A program made the translations under genes and the position numbers. The notes under the pieces were generated by a model that was given only the letters and a program-made list of their open reading frames with translations, was not told the origin of the DNA and ran no database searches. From Nocardia arthritidis NBRC 100137 (lineage in GTDB: Bacteria; Actinomycetota; Actinomycetes; Mycobacteriales; Mycobacteriaceae), in the NCBI RefSeq assembly GCF_001612765.1, contig NZ_BDBB01000027.1, positions 1 through 64,000 on the forward strand: 64,000 nucleotides of DNA. Reading direction: 5' to 3'. Shown here one piece after another: positions 25,710 to 34,297 of this stretch (position 1 is the stretch's first letter; the number at the start of each line of letters is the position of its first letter).

Positions 25710-27506
25710 ATGGCTGTTGTGCCCGCTGTGCGGTCTCGTACGTTGATCGCCGTGCTATTGCTTGCCGTCGGTCTCAGCGCGACGGCGTGCGGTTCCGGCT
25801 CCGACGACGCGGCCACGGAGCGCAATCTCTGCGCGCCGCCCGGCGTGGCCGCGGCCTCCGCCGCGCCGACCAACCTGGCCTCAGCGGCCGCCGCGGGCAG
25901 CGACCGCTACACCACCGCGACCACCGTGCCGCTGAACTCCATCGACGTCTCGAAGCTCGGTTTGATCACGCCCGGCAAGCTCAGCGTCGGCACGCTGTCG
26001 GACGCCCCGCCGAGCATCTGCGTCGACCGGCAGGGCACGTTCACCGGCTTCGACAACGAACTGCTGAAGGCGATCGGCGCCAAGCTCGGCCTCCAGGTGG
26101 AGTTCTCCGGCACCGAGTTCGCCGGGTTGCTCGCCCAAGTGTCCGGCGGCCGTTTCGACGTGGGCTCGTCCAACATCACCACCACCGACGCGCGCCGCCA
26201 ATTGGTCGGCTTCACCAACGGCTACGACTTCGGCTACTTCTCCCTGGTGACGCCGAACGGCAGCGCCATCAAAGGGTTTGCCGACCTGAACCGGAGCACT
26301 CGGATCGCCGTCGTGCAGGGCACCGTGCAGGACGAGTTCGTCGTGAATCAGCTGCGTCTGGACCCCGTGAAGTTCCCCGACTACAACACCGCCTACGCCA
26401 ACCTGAAATCCGGCCAGGTGGACGCGTGGGTCGCTCCGTCCGCGCAAGCGGAGGGCGCGATCGCGCCGGGGGATGGAATATCGGTCTCGCAGAACACCTT
26501 CAGCCTGGACAACTTCGTCGGATACGCGGTCGCCAAGAACAACCAGCCGCTGATCGACGCGCTCAACAGCGGCTTGGACGCCGTGATCGCGGACGGCACG
26601 TACGCCGAGCTCTATACCGACTGGGTGCCCAGGCAGCTGCCCCCCGGTTGGAAGCCCGGCTCCAAAGCCGCGCCCGCACCGCAGCTGCCGGACTTCGCGG
26701 CGCTGGCCGCGGGCAAGCAAATGGGTGAGACGCAGCAGAACGCGCCGAAATCCACCGTGCAGCAGTTGAAGGACACGTTCTTCGACTGGTCGCTGTACCG
26801 CAAGGCTTTCCCCGACCTGTTCAAGACCGGTCTGCCCAACACCCTGATCCTCGCGGTGGTCTCGGGGGCGCTCGGCACCGTCCTCGGCATGCTGCTCGCG
26901 GTCGCCGGGATCTCGCGGACCCGCTGGTTGCGCTGGCCCGCCCGGGTGTACACCGACATCTTCCGCGGTTTGCCCGCCGTGGTGATCATCCTGCTGATCG
27001 GTCTCGGCGTCGGCCCGGTGGTGCGCAACCTCACCGGCAACAACCCGTACTGGCTCGGCGCGGTCGCGCTGGCGTTGCTCGCCTCGGCCTACATCGGCGA
27101 GATCTTCCGCTCCGGTATCCAATCGGTCGAGGCCGGGCAGCTGGAGGCGGCCCGCGCGATCGGGTTCGGCTACCGCCAGGCGATGACGCTGGTGGTGATC
27201 CCGCAAGGCGTGCGCCGGGTGCTGCCCGCGCTGATGAACCAGTTCATCGCCCTGATCAAGGACTCGTCGCTGATCTACTTCCTCGGCCTGCTCGCCACTC
27301 AGCGCGAGCTGTTCGCCGTCGGCCGCGACCTCAACGCGCAGACCGGGAACCTCTCGCCGCTGGTGGCCGCGGGCCTGGTCTATCTGATCCTCACCATCCC
27401 GCTCACCCACCTGGTCAACTACATCGACCGCCGGATGCGGACCGGCAGGCCCGACCGGCCGATCGACCAGGTCGAGGCGGCCACGATCACGGAAGGGCGC
27501 GGATAG
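25710..27506 (+). CDS. Fused amino-acid binding lipoprotein and ABC permease
   Basis: A 598-residue fusion. The signal peptide ends at a lipobox with Cys 27 (SATAC). A family 3 periplasmic-binding domain follows (about 85-320, with GKLSVGTLSDAPPSICVDRQG and FTGFDNELLKAIG), then a linker and a polar-amino-acid permease domain with about five membrane segments (about 370-580, EAARAIGFGYRQAM docking loop). Fusing the binding protein to the permease fixes the stoichiometry and lets one chain do both jobs. I start at ATG 25710 (AGGG upstream); a TTG at 25701 is possible. The ATPase gene begins on the very next base after the stop. Confidence 0.93.
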   Translation: MAVVPAVRSRTLIAVLLLAVGLSATACGSGSDDAATERNLCAPPGVAAASAAPTNLASAAAAGSDRYTTATTVPLNSIDVSKLGLITPGKLSVGTLSDAPPSICVDRQGTFTGFDNELLKAIGAKLGLQVEFSGTEFAGLLAQVSGGRFDVGSSNITTTDARRQLVGFTNGYDFGYFSLVTPNGSAIKGFADLNRSTRIAVVQGTVQDEFVVNQLRLDPVKFPDYNTAYANLKSGQVDAWVAPSAQAEGAIAPGDGISVSQNTFSLDNFVGYAVAKNNQPLIDALNSGLDAVIADGTYAELYTDWVPRQLPPGWKPGSKAAPAPQLPDFAALAAGKQMGETQQNAPKSTVQQLKDTFFDWSLYRKAFPDLFKTGLPNTLILAVVSGALGTVLGMLLAVAGISRTRWLRWPARVYTDIFRGLPAVVIILLIGLGVGPVVRNLTGNNPYWLGAVALALLASAYIGEIFRSGIQSVEAGQLEAARAIGFGYRQAMTLVVIPQGVRRVLPALMNQFIALIKDSSLIYFLGLLATQRELFAVGRDLNAQTGNLSPLVAAGLVYLILTIPLTHLVNYIDRRMRTGRPDRPIDQVEAATITEGRG

Positions 27507-28232
27507 ATGAGTGCCTCCCTCACCGGTACCGGACTGCATCTGACGCTGGGGCACAACCATGTGCTGCGCGGGATCGACATCCACGTCGACGCGGGTAAGA
27601 CCGCCACCGTCATCGGGCCGTCCGGGTCGGGCAAGTCGACCCTGCTGCGGGTGCTGAACCGGCTCTACGAGCCGGATCAGGGCGACGTGCTGCTGGACGG
27701 CGAGTCCGTGCTCACCGAGAACCCCGATCGCTTGCGGCAGCGCATCGGCATGGTGTTCCAGCAGTTCAACCTGTTCCCGCACAAGACGGTCGTGGAGAAC
27801 GTCGCGCTCGGACCGCGCAAACTGCGCGGCTTGTCCAAGGATCAGGCGCGGGCGCTGGCCATCGAACAGCTGGAGATCGTCGGCCTCGCCGACAAGGCCG
27901 ATACCCGCCCCGCCAACCTGTCCGGCGGGCAACAGCAGCGCGTCGCCATCGCGCGGGCGCTGGCGATGCGACCGGAACTAATGTTCTTCGACGAGGCCAC
28001 CTCGGCGCTGGACCCGGAACTGGTGAAGGGCGTGCTCGCCCTGATGGCCGACCTCGCCTCCGGCGGCATGTCGATGGTCGTGGTGACCCACGAGATGGGC
28101 TTCGCCCGCAGCGTCTCCGACACCGTGGTGTTCATGGACCAAGGGCAGGTCGTGGAGACCGGCACGCCGGACGCCTTGTTCGACGACGCGCAGACGCCGC
28201 GATTGCGGAGATTCCTCGCTCAGGTGCTCTGA
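27507..28232 (+). CDS. Amino acid ABC transporter ATP-binding protein (GlnQ type)
   Basis: A 241-residue ATPase with Walker A GPSGSGKST, Q-loop MVFQQFNLFPHKT, signature LSGGQQQR, Walker B LMFFDEATSALD and the H-loop VVTHEMGFARS, all diagnostic of the polar amino acid uptake class. The start ATG directly abuts the stop of the fused binding-protein/permease gene, so the two genes make a complete two-component importer. Likely substrates are glutamate/glutamine or related polar amino acids; the binding domain does not let me choose. Confidence 0.95.
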   Translation: MSASLTGTGLHLTLGHNHVLRGIDIHVDAGKTATVIGPSGSGKSTLLRVLNRLYEPDQGDVLLDGESVLTENPDRLRQRIGMVFQQFNLFPHKTVVENVALGPRKLRGLSKDQARALAIEQLEIVGLADKADTRPANLSGGQQQRVAIARALAMRPELMFFDEATSALDPELVKGVLALMADLASGGMSMVVVTHEMGFARSVSDTVVFMDQGQVVETGTPDALFDDAQTPRLRRFLAQVL

Positions 28233-28340
28233 GTAGGCACACCGTTCCAGCACTCGCGAGGCAATCTCTATTGATGCATGCCTGCTAATGTATTGGTCAT
28301 CACGATTCCAGCTATCCGCGCCAGGAAAGAGGGAAATTCG

Positions 28341-28637
28341 ATGACCACAGCACACGCGCAGCACACCGGCCACGACCATGTGCACGGCCCGGACTGCGGG
28401 CACACCGCGTTCCAGCACGGCGATCACATCGACTACGCCCACGATGGTCATCTGCATCGCGAACACCAGGGGCACTACGACGAATGCGAGCGGTCGGAGC
28501 ACACCGAGTGCGCCCAGCATCCGCATCAGCACGGTCCGAACTGCGGCCACGAGGCCGTCCAGCACGGGGACCACGTCGACTACGTGCACGACGGCCACCG
28601 CCACGCCGCCCACGACGGTCACTTCGACGAGCACTGA
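28341..28637 (+). CDS. Histidine-rich metal-binding protein with internal duplication
   Basis: A 98-residue protein starting at ATG 28341 (AAAGAGGGA upstream). It contains two copies of a unit of about 45 residues of the form HGPxCGHxAxQHGDHxDYxHDGHxHxxHxGHxDE. Histidine, aspartate and a few Cys make up most of the sequence, so it almost certainly binds zinc, nickel or copper. It has no signal peptide or membrane segment, so it would be a cytoplasmic metal store or chaperone. No metal transporter or Zur/Nur gene is adjacent. Confidence 0.85.
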   Translation: MTTAHAQHTGHDHVHGPDCGHTAFQHGDHIDYAHDGHLHREHQGHYDECERSEHTECAQHPHQHGPNCGHEAVQHGDHVDYVHDGHRHAAHDGHFDEH

Positions 28638-28669
28638 CCGCGTCGGTATCCGGTTCTAGAGTCGGGCAG

Positions 28670-29509
28670 GTGATCGAAGAACTCGAGATTCGCACCGGAG
28701 CGGGAACCTTCGACGTACTGGCCGCCGGCTCTCCCGGCGACCGGGAGGTGCTGCTGCTGCACGGGTTTCCGCAGGGCGCGCGCGAGTGGGAGTTCCAGCT
28801 CGGCGTGCTGGGCGGAGGCGGGTGCCGTGCAGTGGCGCCCGACCAGCGCGGCTATTCCCCGGGTGTGCGGCCGGAGCGAGCCGCCGAATACCGGCTCGAG
28901 GAGTTGGTCGGCGACGTGGTGACCATCGCCGACGCGCTGGGCTGGGAGCGCTTCGACCTGATCGGGCACGACTGCGGCGCGCAGGTCGGGTGGGCGGTGG
29001 CGGCGGAGCTGCCGCAGCGGGTTCGCACGTTCAGCGCTGTGTCGCAGCCGCATCCCGCCGCGCTCCAGCAGGCGATGGCCGAGGACGAGGACCAAGCGCA
29101 GCGGTCGCACCACCTGACCACGCTGCGACAGCCGCGAACCGCGGAGCGGACCTTGCTCGCCGACGACTGCGTCGCACTGCGCCGGATCTTCGAGTGGAAG
29201 ATCCCGGAGGAACGCGTGGAGCAGTACGTGCGCAGGCTGGCGCGGCCCGGCGCGCTCACCGCGGCGCTGAACTGGTATCGCGCCATGGATCAGGCGGGTC
29301 CGATCGGCCCGGCGAGCGTGCCCACCCTGTACGTGTGGGGCACCGAGGACGCCACCATCGGATCCACGGCGGCGCTGGCCACCCGGAAATACGTTTCCGG
29401 TCCATACCGATTCGAGATGCTCGAGGACGTCTCGCATTGGATTCCGGAGGAGGCGCCCGAGGCGCTGACCCGGCTGCTGATCCAGCACCTGCTCGCCCAT
29501 CGCGCCTGA
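28670..29509 (+). CDS. Alpha/beta hydrolase, epoxide-hydrolase-like
   Basis: A 279-residue alpha/beta hydrolase. The oxyanion-hole motif HGFP is at residues 31-34. The nucleophile elbow reads GHDCGAQ with Asp at about 101 instead of Ser, as in epoxide hydrolases and haloalkane dehalogenases. The acid residue is probably in GTEDATIG, and the His is in EDVSHWIPEEAPE. The start is GTG 28670. The usual GHDWGG of epoxide hydrolases is GHDCGA here, so the exact reaction is uncertain. Confidence 0.88.
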   Translation: MIEELEIRTGAGTFDVLAAGSPGDREVLLLHGFPQGAREWEFQLGVLGGGGCRAVAPDQRGYSPGVRPERAAEYRLEELVGDVVTIADALGWERFDLIGHDCGAQVGWAVAAELPQRVRTFSAVSQPHPAALQQAMAEDEDQAQRSHHLTTLRQPRTAERTLLADDCVALRRIFEWKIPEERVEQYVRRLARPGALTAALNWYRAMDQAGPIGPASVPTLYVWGTEDATIGSTAALATRKYVSGPYRFEMLEDVSHWIPEEAPEALTRLLIQHLLAHRA

Positions 29510-29606
29510 ATGCGCTGGGGACGCGGTCGATCCCGGCGTTTCCCGGACAGGGCGCGCGACCAGACGGAAGGCTGAGCTCGTCGACCACAATCAAGGGAGG
29601 TGAACC

Positions 29607-30011
29607 GTGGACGTCAAGGAAATCAATCGGCGAACCATCGCTGCGTTCCGAGCGGGCGGCGAGATCGACGGCATGCAGCGCGACCGTCTGATCTTGCTGA
29701 CCACCACCGGCCGCAGGACCGGCGCCCCGTACACCACCCCGTTGATGTACCACCGCGACGGTGGCCGCCTGCTGATCGTCGCGTCCAACGTCGGTGCGCC
29801 GAAGCATCCCGACTGGTATTCCAACCTGCGGAAAGACCCGAACGTCACCGTCGAGGTGGGCCAGGAGAGTTATCCCGCGCTGGCCACCCCGCTGAGCGGC
29901 GACGACCGCGCGCGCACCTGGGCGATGCTGAAGAACGCCTATCCGTTCTTCGCCGAACACGAGATGGGCACGTCCCGGGTCATCCCCGTGGTCGCACTCA
30001 CGCGGGTGTGA
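29607..30011 (+). CDS. Deazaflavin (F420)-dependent nitroreductase family protein (Ddn-like)
   Basis: A 134-residue split-beta-barrel protein of the DUF385/Ddn family that binds coenzyme F420. The core is typical: LILLTTTGRRTGAPYTTPLMYHRDGGRLLIVAS followed by GAPKHPDWYSNLRKDPNVTVEVG. The start GTG 29607 has AGGGAGG six bases upstream. Family members reduce quinones, nitroimidazoles or other xenobiotics. It is the second F420-type enzyme in the window after the LLM protein. Confidence 0.93.
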   Translation: MDVKEINRRTIAAFRAGGEIDGMQRDRLILLTTTGRRTGAPYTTPLMYHRDGGRLLIVASNVGAPKHPDWYSNLRKDPNVTVEVGQESYPALATPLSGDDRARTWAMLKNAYPFFAEHEMGTSRVIPVVALTRV

Positions 30012-30034
30012 CGACGCGGCGAAGTGTGTGCTGC

Positions 30035-30277
30035 TCAGCGGTGGGCAGGCGCGTCGGCGTGGGAAGACGTCGCATCGGCTCGACGAGCCGCGACCAGGTC
30101 TAGCAGAGCGGTCAGGTTGTCCGGGTCGGCGGGATCGACGACGCCCTCCGGTAGTGCCAGTTCGGTGAGCCGTTGTCCCCGATGGAAGGCGGCGGGGCGC
30201 AGCGGCGGTGCGTCGTCGGGTTGTCCGAGGATGGTGGCGATGTTCCCGTCGTTGTCGTAGACGGCGTAGTAACGCAT
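30035..30277 (-). CDS. Hypothetical protein, 80 residues
   Basis: A short protein with a well-supported start: ATG 30277 has GAGGAG eight bases upstream. The N-terminus MRYYAVYDNDGNIATILGQPDD looks like a small beta-rich domain and the C-terminus is Ala/Arg-rich. No family recognised. It is convergent with the Ddn-like gene (23 bp apart) and stands alone on its strand. The 219 bp upstream of it (30278-30496) contain nothing I can identify. Confidence 0.7.
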   Translation of the reverse strand: MRYYAVYDNDGNIATILGQPDDAPPLRPAAFHRGQRLTELALPEGVVDPADPDNLTALLDLVAARRADATSSHADAPAHR

Positions 30278-30496
30278 TGATGGGCTCCTCAGAGGCCGGT
30301 CGAGGCGGTCATCCGACTGGTGTTGCGACTTCTCCTGATCAGGAATCGTGATGGCTGACGGCGTTGAAGCTTATCCACACGTTCGATGCTGAGTGTCGGT
30401 TTGCGCAGGAGTAGCGTTACCCGTTTTCGTTCGAATCTCACGGCATCGCCGCACGTAGATCGGTATATGGAGACCGTTGGGCATGGTTTGCCCGAA

Positions 30497-31753
30497 TCAG
30501 GCGCACACGGTAGCGAAGGCCGCCCAGAGCACCGGGGAATGCTCGATCCGGCCGGTGTCGCGCCAAGCGGTCGAGCGGTCGCGCTGCCACGCGGCGAGGG
30601 CGGTCACCGGGTCGGGTTGTTCGTGCGCCTCGTCGATGGCGCAGATGGCCTCTTGGAGCGGGAGGGCTTGGGCCGGTGCGCCCGCGACGCGCTGGAAGGC
30701 GAAATCGGTGGGCAGCGCCCACCGGCTCGCGGTGACCAGTTCCGCGCCGCCGGTGATCATCGCGGCGGTCAAGCCGAGCGCCTCGCTGAACCGCAGGTCG
30801 CCGCCGCTCTCACAGGCGATCAGCGCGATCCGGCTCGGCATCGGCCACAGCTGCGGTCCGGCAACGGGATCCGGATGGATGGTGTGCGTGCCGAGCAGCA
30901 GGTCCTTGGCGGAGAGCGGCCGGTGCGTGCGAGATGGTTCGGCGAAGCCGACGGCATCGGCGGTGCAGGCGAGGTGCAATTCGGCGTCCTCGCTGCGGCC
31001 GGATTCGGGCGCGGCGGCGGTGACATGACCGACGTAGATCAAGCGGCTCGCGCCGGCGCGCAGGGCGGCGCCGAGCCATTCGCGATCGACGTCGGTGCGC
31101 CGGAAAGCGTCTGCCGGGCGCGGTACCTCGGGCCGCAATCGGTCCTCCGCGAGGTGACGCGCCATCCGCCGCGCGAGCGGAGCTTCGGGGGTCATCCGGC
31201 CCAGCACCGAACCGAGCGTCGAATCGGCGCGGAAGCCGGGGATGCGTGGGTCCAGCACCGCGACGATCGGATGTGCGGCGGTCTCGGTCCAGGCGCGCGC
31301 GATCCGCCCGGGCGCTTGCACGACGCTCGCCGGGGCGAGCAGGCTGACGTCGGCGATGTCGATCAGCCGGACGTCGCGGTCCGGCGCGATGAGTTCCCAC
31401 GGCACCTGGGCGACCCGTGGTGAGGGTTGCAGCCGGATATGCGGGCGCACGCCGCGCTGCCACAGCTCGTAGAGTTGCGCGGCCAGGCCGTAGGGCAACA
31501 AAGCTCGAGAGAGCGCCTGTGCCACGGCGTATTCCCGCTCGTAGTCGGCGAACGCGCCGGTGGTGAGGGCCTGCTCGAGCCCGCCGGGTTCGGCGGGCCG
31601 GGGCAGCGCGTCGGCGAGCAGTCCGACCGCTCGCATCGCCGCGTCTTCCGGAAGCACCCCCGCGCCGCGGGGCGCGCTGTCCTCGACCCACCGCCACGAC
31701 ACGTAGATGTCTCCCGCGTCCGCCATCCGGACGAGCACCGTCGGTCGCGTCAT
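30497..31753 (-). CDS. CHAT-domain (caspase-like) protease
   Basis: A 418-residue protein ending in a CHAT domain (caspase family, clan CD). The dyad is visible: His 243 in LIYVGHV after a hydrophobic strand and Cys 314 in ALIACESGG. Upstream, VPWELIAPD (117-125) matches the conserved segment of CHAT proteins. The first 110 residues are a separate helical region. The start ATG 31753 overlaps the TPR gene stop by 4 bp. CHAT proteases work as activated effectors, often with TPR partners, including in antiphage systems such as gRAMP/TPR-CHAT. Here it is the last gene of a four-gene operon, which suggests an effector controlled by the upstream proteins. No substrate can be named. Confidence 0.88.
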   Translation of the reverse strand: MTRPTVLVRMADAGDIYVSWRWVEDSAPRGAGVLPEDAAMRAVGLLADALPRPAEPGGLEQALTTGAFADYEREYAVAQALSRALLPYGLAAQLYELWQRGVRPHIRLQPSPRVAQVPWELIAPDRDVRLIDIADVSLLAPASVVQAPGRIARAWTETAAHPIVAVLDPRIPGFRADSTLGSVLGRMTPEAPLARRMARHLAEDRLRPEVPRPADAFRRTDVDREWLGAALRAGASRLIYVGHVTAAAPESGRSEDAELHLACTADAVGFAEPSRTHRPLSAKDLLLGTHTIHPDPVAGPQLWPMPSRIALIACESGGDLRFSEALGLTAAMITGGAELVTASRWALPTDFAFQRVAGAPAQALPLQEAICAIDEAHEQPDPVTALAAWQRDRSTAWRDTGRIEHSPVLWAAFATVCA

Positions 31754-33276
31754 ACCGTCAGCACCCGATCGTCGCGGATCACCCGGCCGTAGCGCTGCTC
31801 GGCGGCGGCGATGAACGGCGCGAGTGCGATCCTTCCTTCGGCGGCCAGTGCCAGGCGTGGCGGCGGCGCGACCGGCAGGCCCGCCCCGGCCGCGACGTCG
31901 GCCAGGGCGGCGCCCAGTTGCAGGGCGGCGCTGCCGGGATGATCGGTGAAGTCCTCCGGCGGATCGAGCAATTCGAGCGGAAGCCTGGTGGGAGCTTCCC
32001 GCTCGACCCGATCGAGCGCCAACGTCGTCCCCGCGCACTGTGTTTCGACCAGGTCGGCGACGAGGACGCCATTGCCGGAAAGGTAGGCGAAGCGGAACGC
32101 CAACCGCATCGCCGGGTCGGCGATCTGCCGGTTCCATTGCTCGCGCTGCGTGCCGTTCGGCAAGGTGTGGCGAACGGCGTCGATGGCCAGTGCGGCGGGA
32201 ACGGCGATTCCGACGGCACGCGCGAGCATCTCCGCCTGCGGCGATTCGGTCGCGCCGATCGCGCCTTCCAGGAGGGTCGCGTGCCAGAAATCGAGCTGGG
32301 CGCAGTGCAGGCCGAGGCCGCGCTCGGCATAGATCGTGAACGCCGTGGCGAGCAGCTCCTCGCACTCGCCAACCCGCCCGGAGCGGAACGCCACGGTGGC
32401 CGAGCGAATACGCACGTCCGCGGCGTCGAGCACGGCTTCGGACGCGACGAAGTACGCCAGGCTCCGCTCGTAGAACTCCCGCGCGCTCGCCAGGTCACCG
32501 CGGCCCTCGGCGAGAAATCCCATGGTCTTGAGGCCGACCCCGGCTCGGTGCCCGAGCCCGGCCTGCTCGAAATATTCCTGGCTGGATCGCAGCGGCGCTT
32601 CCGCCTCGTCGTACCGCTCGACGCGGACGAGCATGGTGGCGAGGTTCTGTTCGGTCTCGGCGACCGCGTTGCGATCACCCGCCGCCTCGAACGCGGCGAG
32701 CGCCTGCCGCGCGAAATCGACGGCCAAGTCGCGGCGGCCGGTCTCGAAGTAGGTGGCGGCGAGATTCATCAGCGGGTGGCCGGCCAGCTGCGGCGCGAAG
32801 CGCCGGGCCGCCTCCAGCGATTCGGTGGCCAGTTCGGCGGCGTAGGCCCAGTTCTGCCGGTGCACAGCGACGGCGGTCAGGGAGAGCAGGCAGGCCACGC
32901 GCAGTACACCCAGGTCGGTGTCGGTGTTGTCGGCGAGCAAGGCCCGCGCCTGCTCCAGCGCCGCCTGCGCCGCGTCCAGCTCGCCGAGATGCTGGAGCGC
33001 CTGCGACATGTTGACCAGCGCGTTCGGGCGCAATCGCGGTGCGTGCTCTGGCATCTCGGCCAGCGCCGAGCGGTACAGGGCGAGCGAGGCGGCGTGGTCG
33101 CCGAGCTCGTCGGCCATGCTCGCGGCGTTGATGATCGCGCCGAGCCTGATGTCGCCGGTGGTTCGTTCGGCGGCGTCCTCGAAGAGGCGCTTGGCCTCGG
33201 CCGGGTCCCCGCGGGTGTACGCCGCCGCGCCCGCGGCGAGCAGTTCGCGGCCGTCGTCCGGAGTCTGCTCGGCCAT
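31750..33276 (-). CDS. TPR-repeat protein of the CHAT operon
   Basis: A 508-residue protein made of tandem TPR helices from about residue 10 to 330. Recognisable repeats include AAAYTRGDPAEAKRLFEDAA, NMSQALQHLGELDAAQAALEQA and NLAAT-FETGRRDLAVDFARQA. A less repetitive C-terminal part of about 170 residues follows. No enzyme motif or membrane segment is visible. It lies between the 339-residue unknown (1-bp gap) and the CHAT gene (4-bp overlap), so it is most likely the scaffold or sensor that holds the protease inactive or presents substrates to it. Confidence 0.88.
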   Translation of the reverse strand: MAEQTPDDGRELLAAGAAAYTRGDPAEAKRLFEDAAERTTGDIRLGAIINAASMADELGDHAASLALYRSALAEMPEHAPRLRPNALVNMSQALQHLGELDAAQAALEQARALLADNTDTDLGVLRVACLLSLTAVAVHRQNWAYAAELATESLEAARRFAPQLAGHPLMNLAATYFETGRRDLAVDFARQALAAFEAAGDRNAVAETEQNLATMLVRVERYDEAEAPLRSSQEYFEQAGLGHRAGVGLKTMGFLAEGRGDLASAREFYERSLAYFVASEAVLDAADVRIRSATVAFRSGRVGECEELLATAFTIYAERGLGLHCAQLDFWHATLLEGAIGATESPQAEMLARAVGIAVPAALAIDAVRHTLPNGTQREQWNRQIADPAMRLAFRFAYLSGNGVLVADLVETQCAGTTLALDRVEREAPTRLPLELLDPPEDFTDHPGSAALQLGAALADVAAGAGLPVAPPPRLALAAEGRIALAPFIAAAEQRYGRVIRDDRVLTV

Positions 33277-33277
33277 G

Positions 33278-34297
33278 TCAGAAGTCCGAATCCGACGCGG
33301 CGGCAGCGATTTCCGCCAGCAAGAGGGAATCGGCGGGGTTGCCGGACGCGTCGTCCGCGCGGTGCAGCCGCGCCGTGACCAGGTCGCGGATCAACGCGCG
33401 GCGGGTCGGGGCGTCCGGCTCCTGCTCGTCCACGCCGACGCCGGGAACGTAGACGTGCACGGTCACGCCCGCTTCCGCACCGGCCGGGGCCGTGGTCTCG
33501 GCCCGCCACAGTTCGCCCGCGCGCAACAGCGGCACGTCGGCGGCGTCGGTCGCGGTGCGAATCCCGGCGCGGGGATGCAGGTGCGCCGGTACGTCAGTGG
33601 GCGAGAGGGGGGCGGCGACCGCGCTCACCCGCACGATCGTGATCCCGGCCTCGCGCACCACTTCCCAGGACACGGCGCGTTCGGAGGCGTCGAGCAGGCC
33701 CGGTGGGCAGCGCTGCCAGTCCCAGCCCACGGTGCCCCTGGCCAAGACGAGCGCGCCGGGCGCGACGGTCGCGGCCGGTCCGGCGGCCAGCGCGTAGTCC
33801 TCCGCGCGGCCGAGCGCGGCGGTTGCCGTGCGCTGTTCGGTGACCGCGTCGGAGCCGTCGACGATCAGGTCGCATTCCTCGCTCAGAGCGGTTATCTCGT
33901 CCTCGAGCAGGCCCTCGTCCAGCGGGGCGATGCCGTCCAGGATCGACGCGGGCCACCAGCGTGCCGCCCAGCGCGCGTAGCCGAGCCGCCAGGCGCGCGC
34001 GGCGAGGTCCGGCAGCGCGGGCTCGGCCGGGTATTCTCCTTCGCCGCTGGCTTCCGCGAGGGCGAGGGACACCTCCGGGCCGTACACCGCCCAGATCCAC
34101 TCCTGCGCGAGGTCGAGGTCGTCGAGGACCGCCGCCGGGGTCACCTGCCCGCTGAGCAGGCTCCAGGTCAGGTGCCCGCCCGCCACCTCGAGCACGAGCA
34201 CGTCCACCCCGGCCCGGTCGTCCACGACGGTCGGGGCATCGTCCGGCGCGATGATCCACAGGTCGTCGCGGCGGCGGATGCGTACGGTCGTGCTCAT
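33278..34297 (-). CDS. Unknown protein of the CHAT operon, 339 residues
   Basis: A 339-residue acidic protein with no family I recognise. It begins with strands (MSTTVRIRRRDDLWIIAPDD, then VDVLVLEVAGGHLTW), has a Trp-rich helical middle (WAVYGPE; YARWAARWWPASIL) and a C-terminal region with VTVHVYVPG and repeated Ala/Asp. There is no signal peptide or membrane segment. The start ATG 34297 shares one base with the stop of the first operon gene, and its own stop is 1 bp before the TPR start, so it must be made together with them. Tight coupling implies a complex or strict stoichiometry. Confidence 0.78.
   Translation of the reverse strand: MSTTVRIRRRDDLWIIAPDDAPTVVDDRAGVDVLVLEVAGGHLTWSLLSGQVTPAAVLDDLDLAQEWIWAVYGPEVSLALAEASGEGEYPAEPALPDLAARAWRLGYARWAARWWPASILDGIAPLDEGLLEDEITALSEECDLIVDGSDAVTEQRTATAALGRAEDYALAAGPAATVAPGALVLARGTVGWDWQRCPPGLLDASERAVSWEVVREAGITIVRVSAVAAPLSPTDVPAHLHPRAGIRTATDAADVPLLRAGELWRAETTAPAGAEAGVTVHVYVPGVGVDEQEPDAPTRRALIRDLVTARLHRADDASGNPADSLLLAEIAAAASDSDF

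Noticed and set aside
25881..27932. 683-codon minus-strand frame opposite the amino-acid importer genes
   Set aside because: Antisense to conserved ABC transporter genes, composition Arg/Gly/His-rich without domains.
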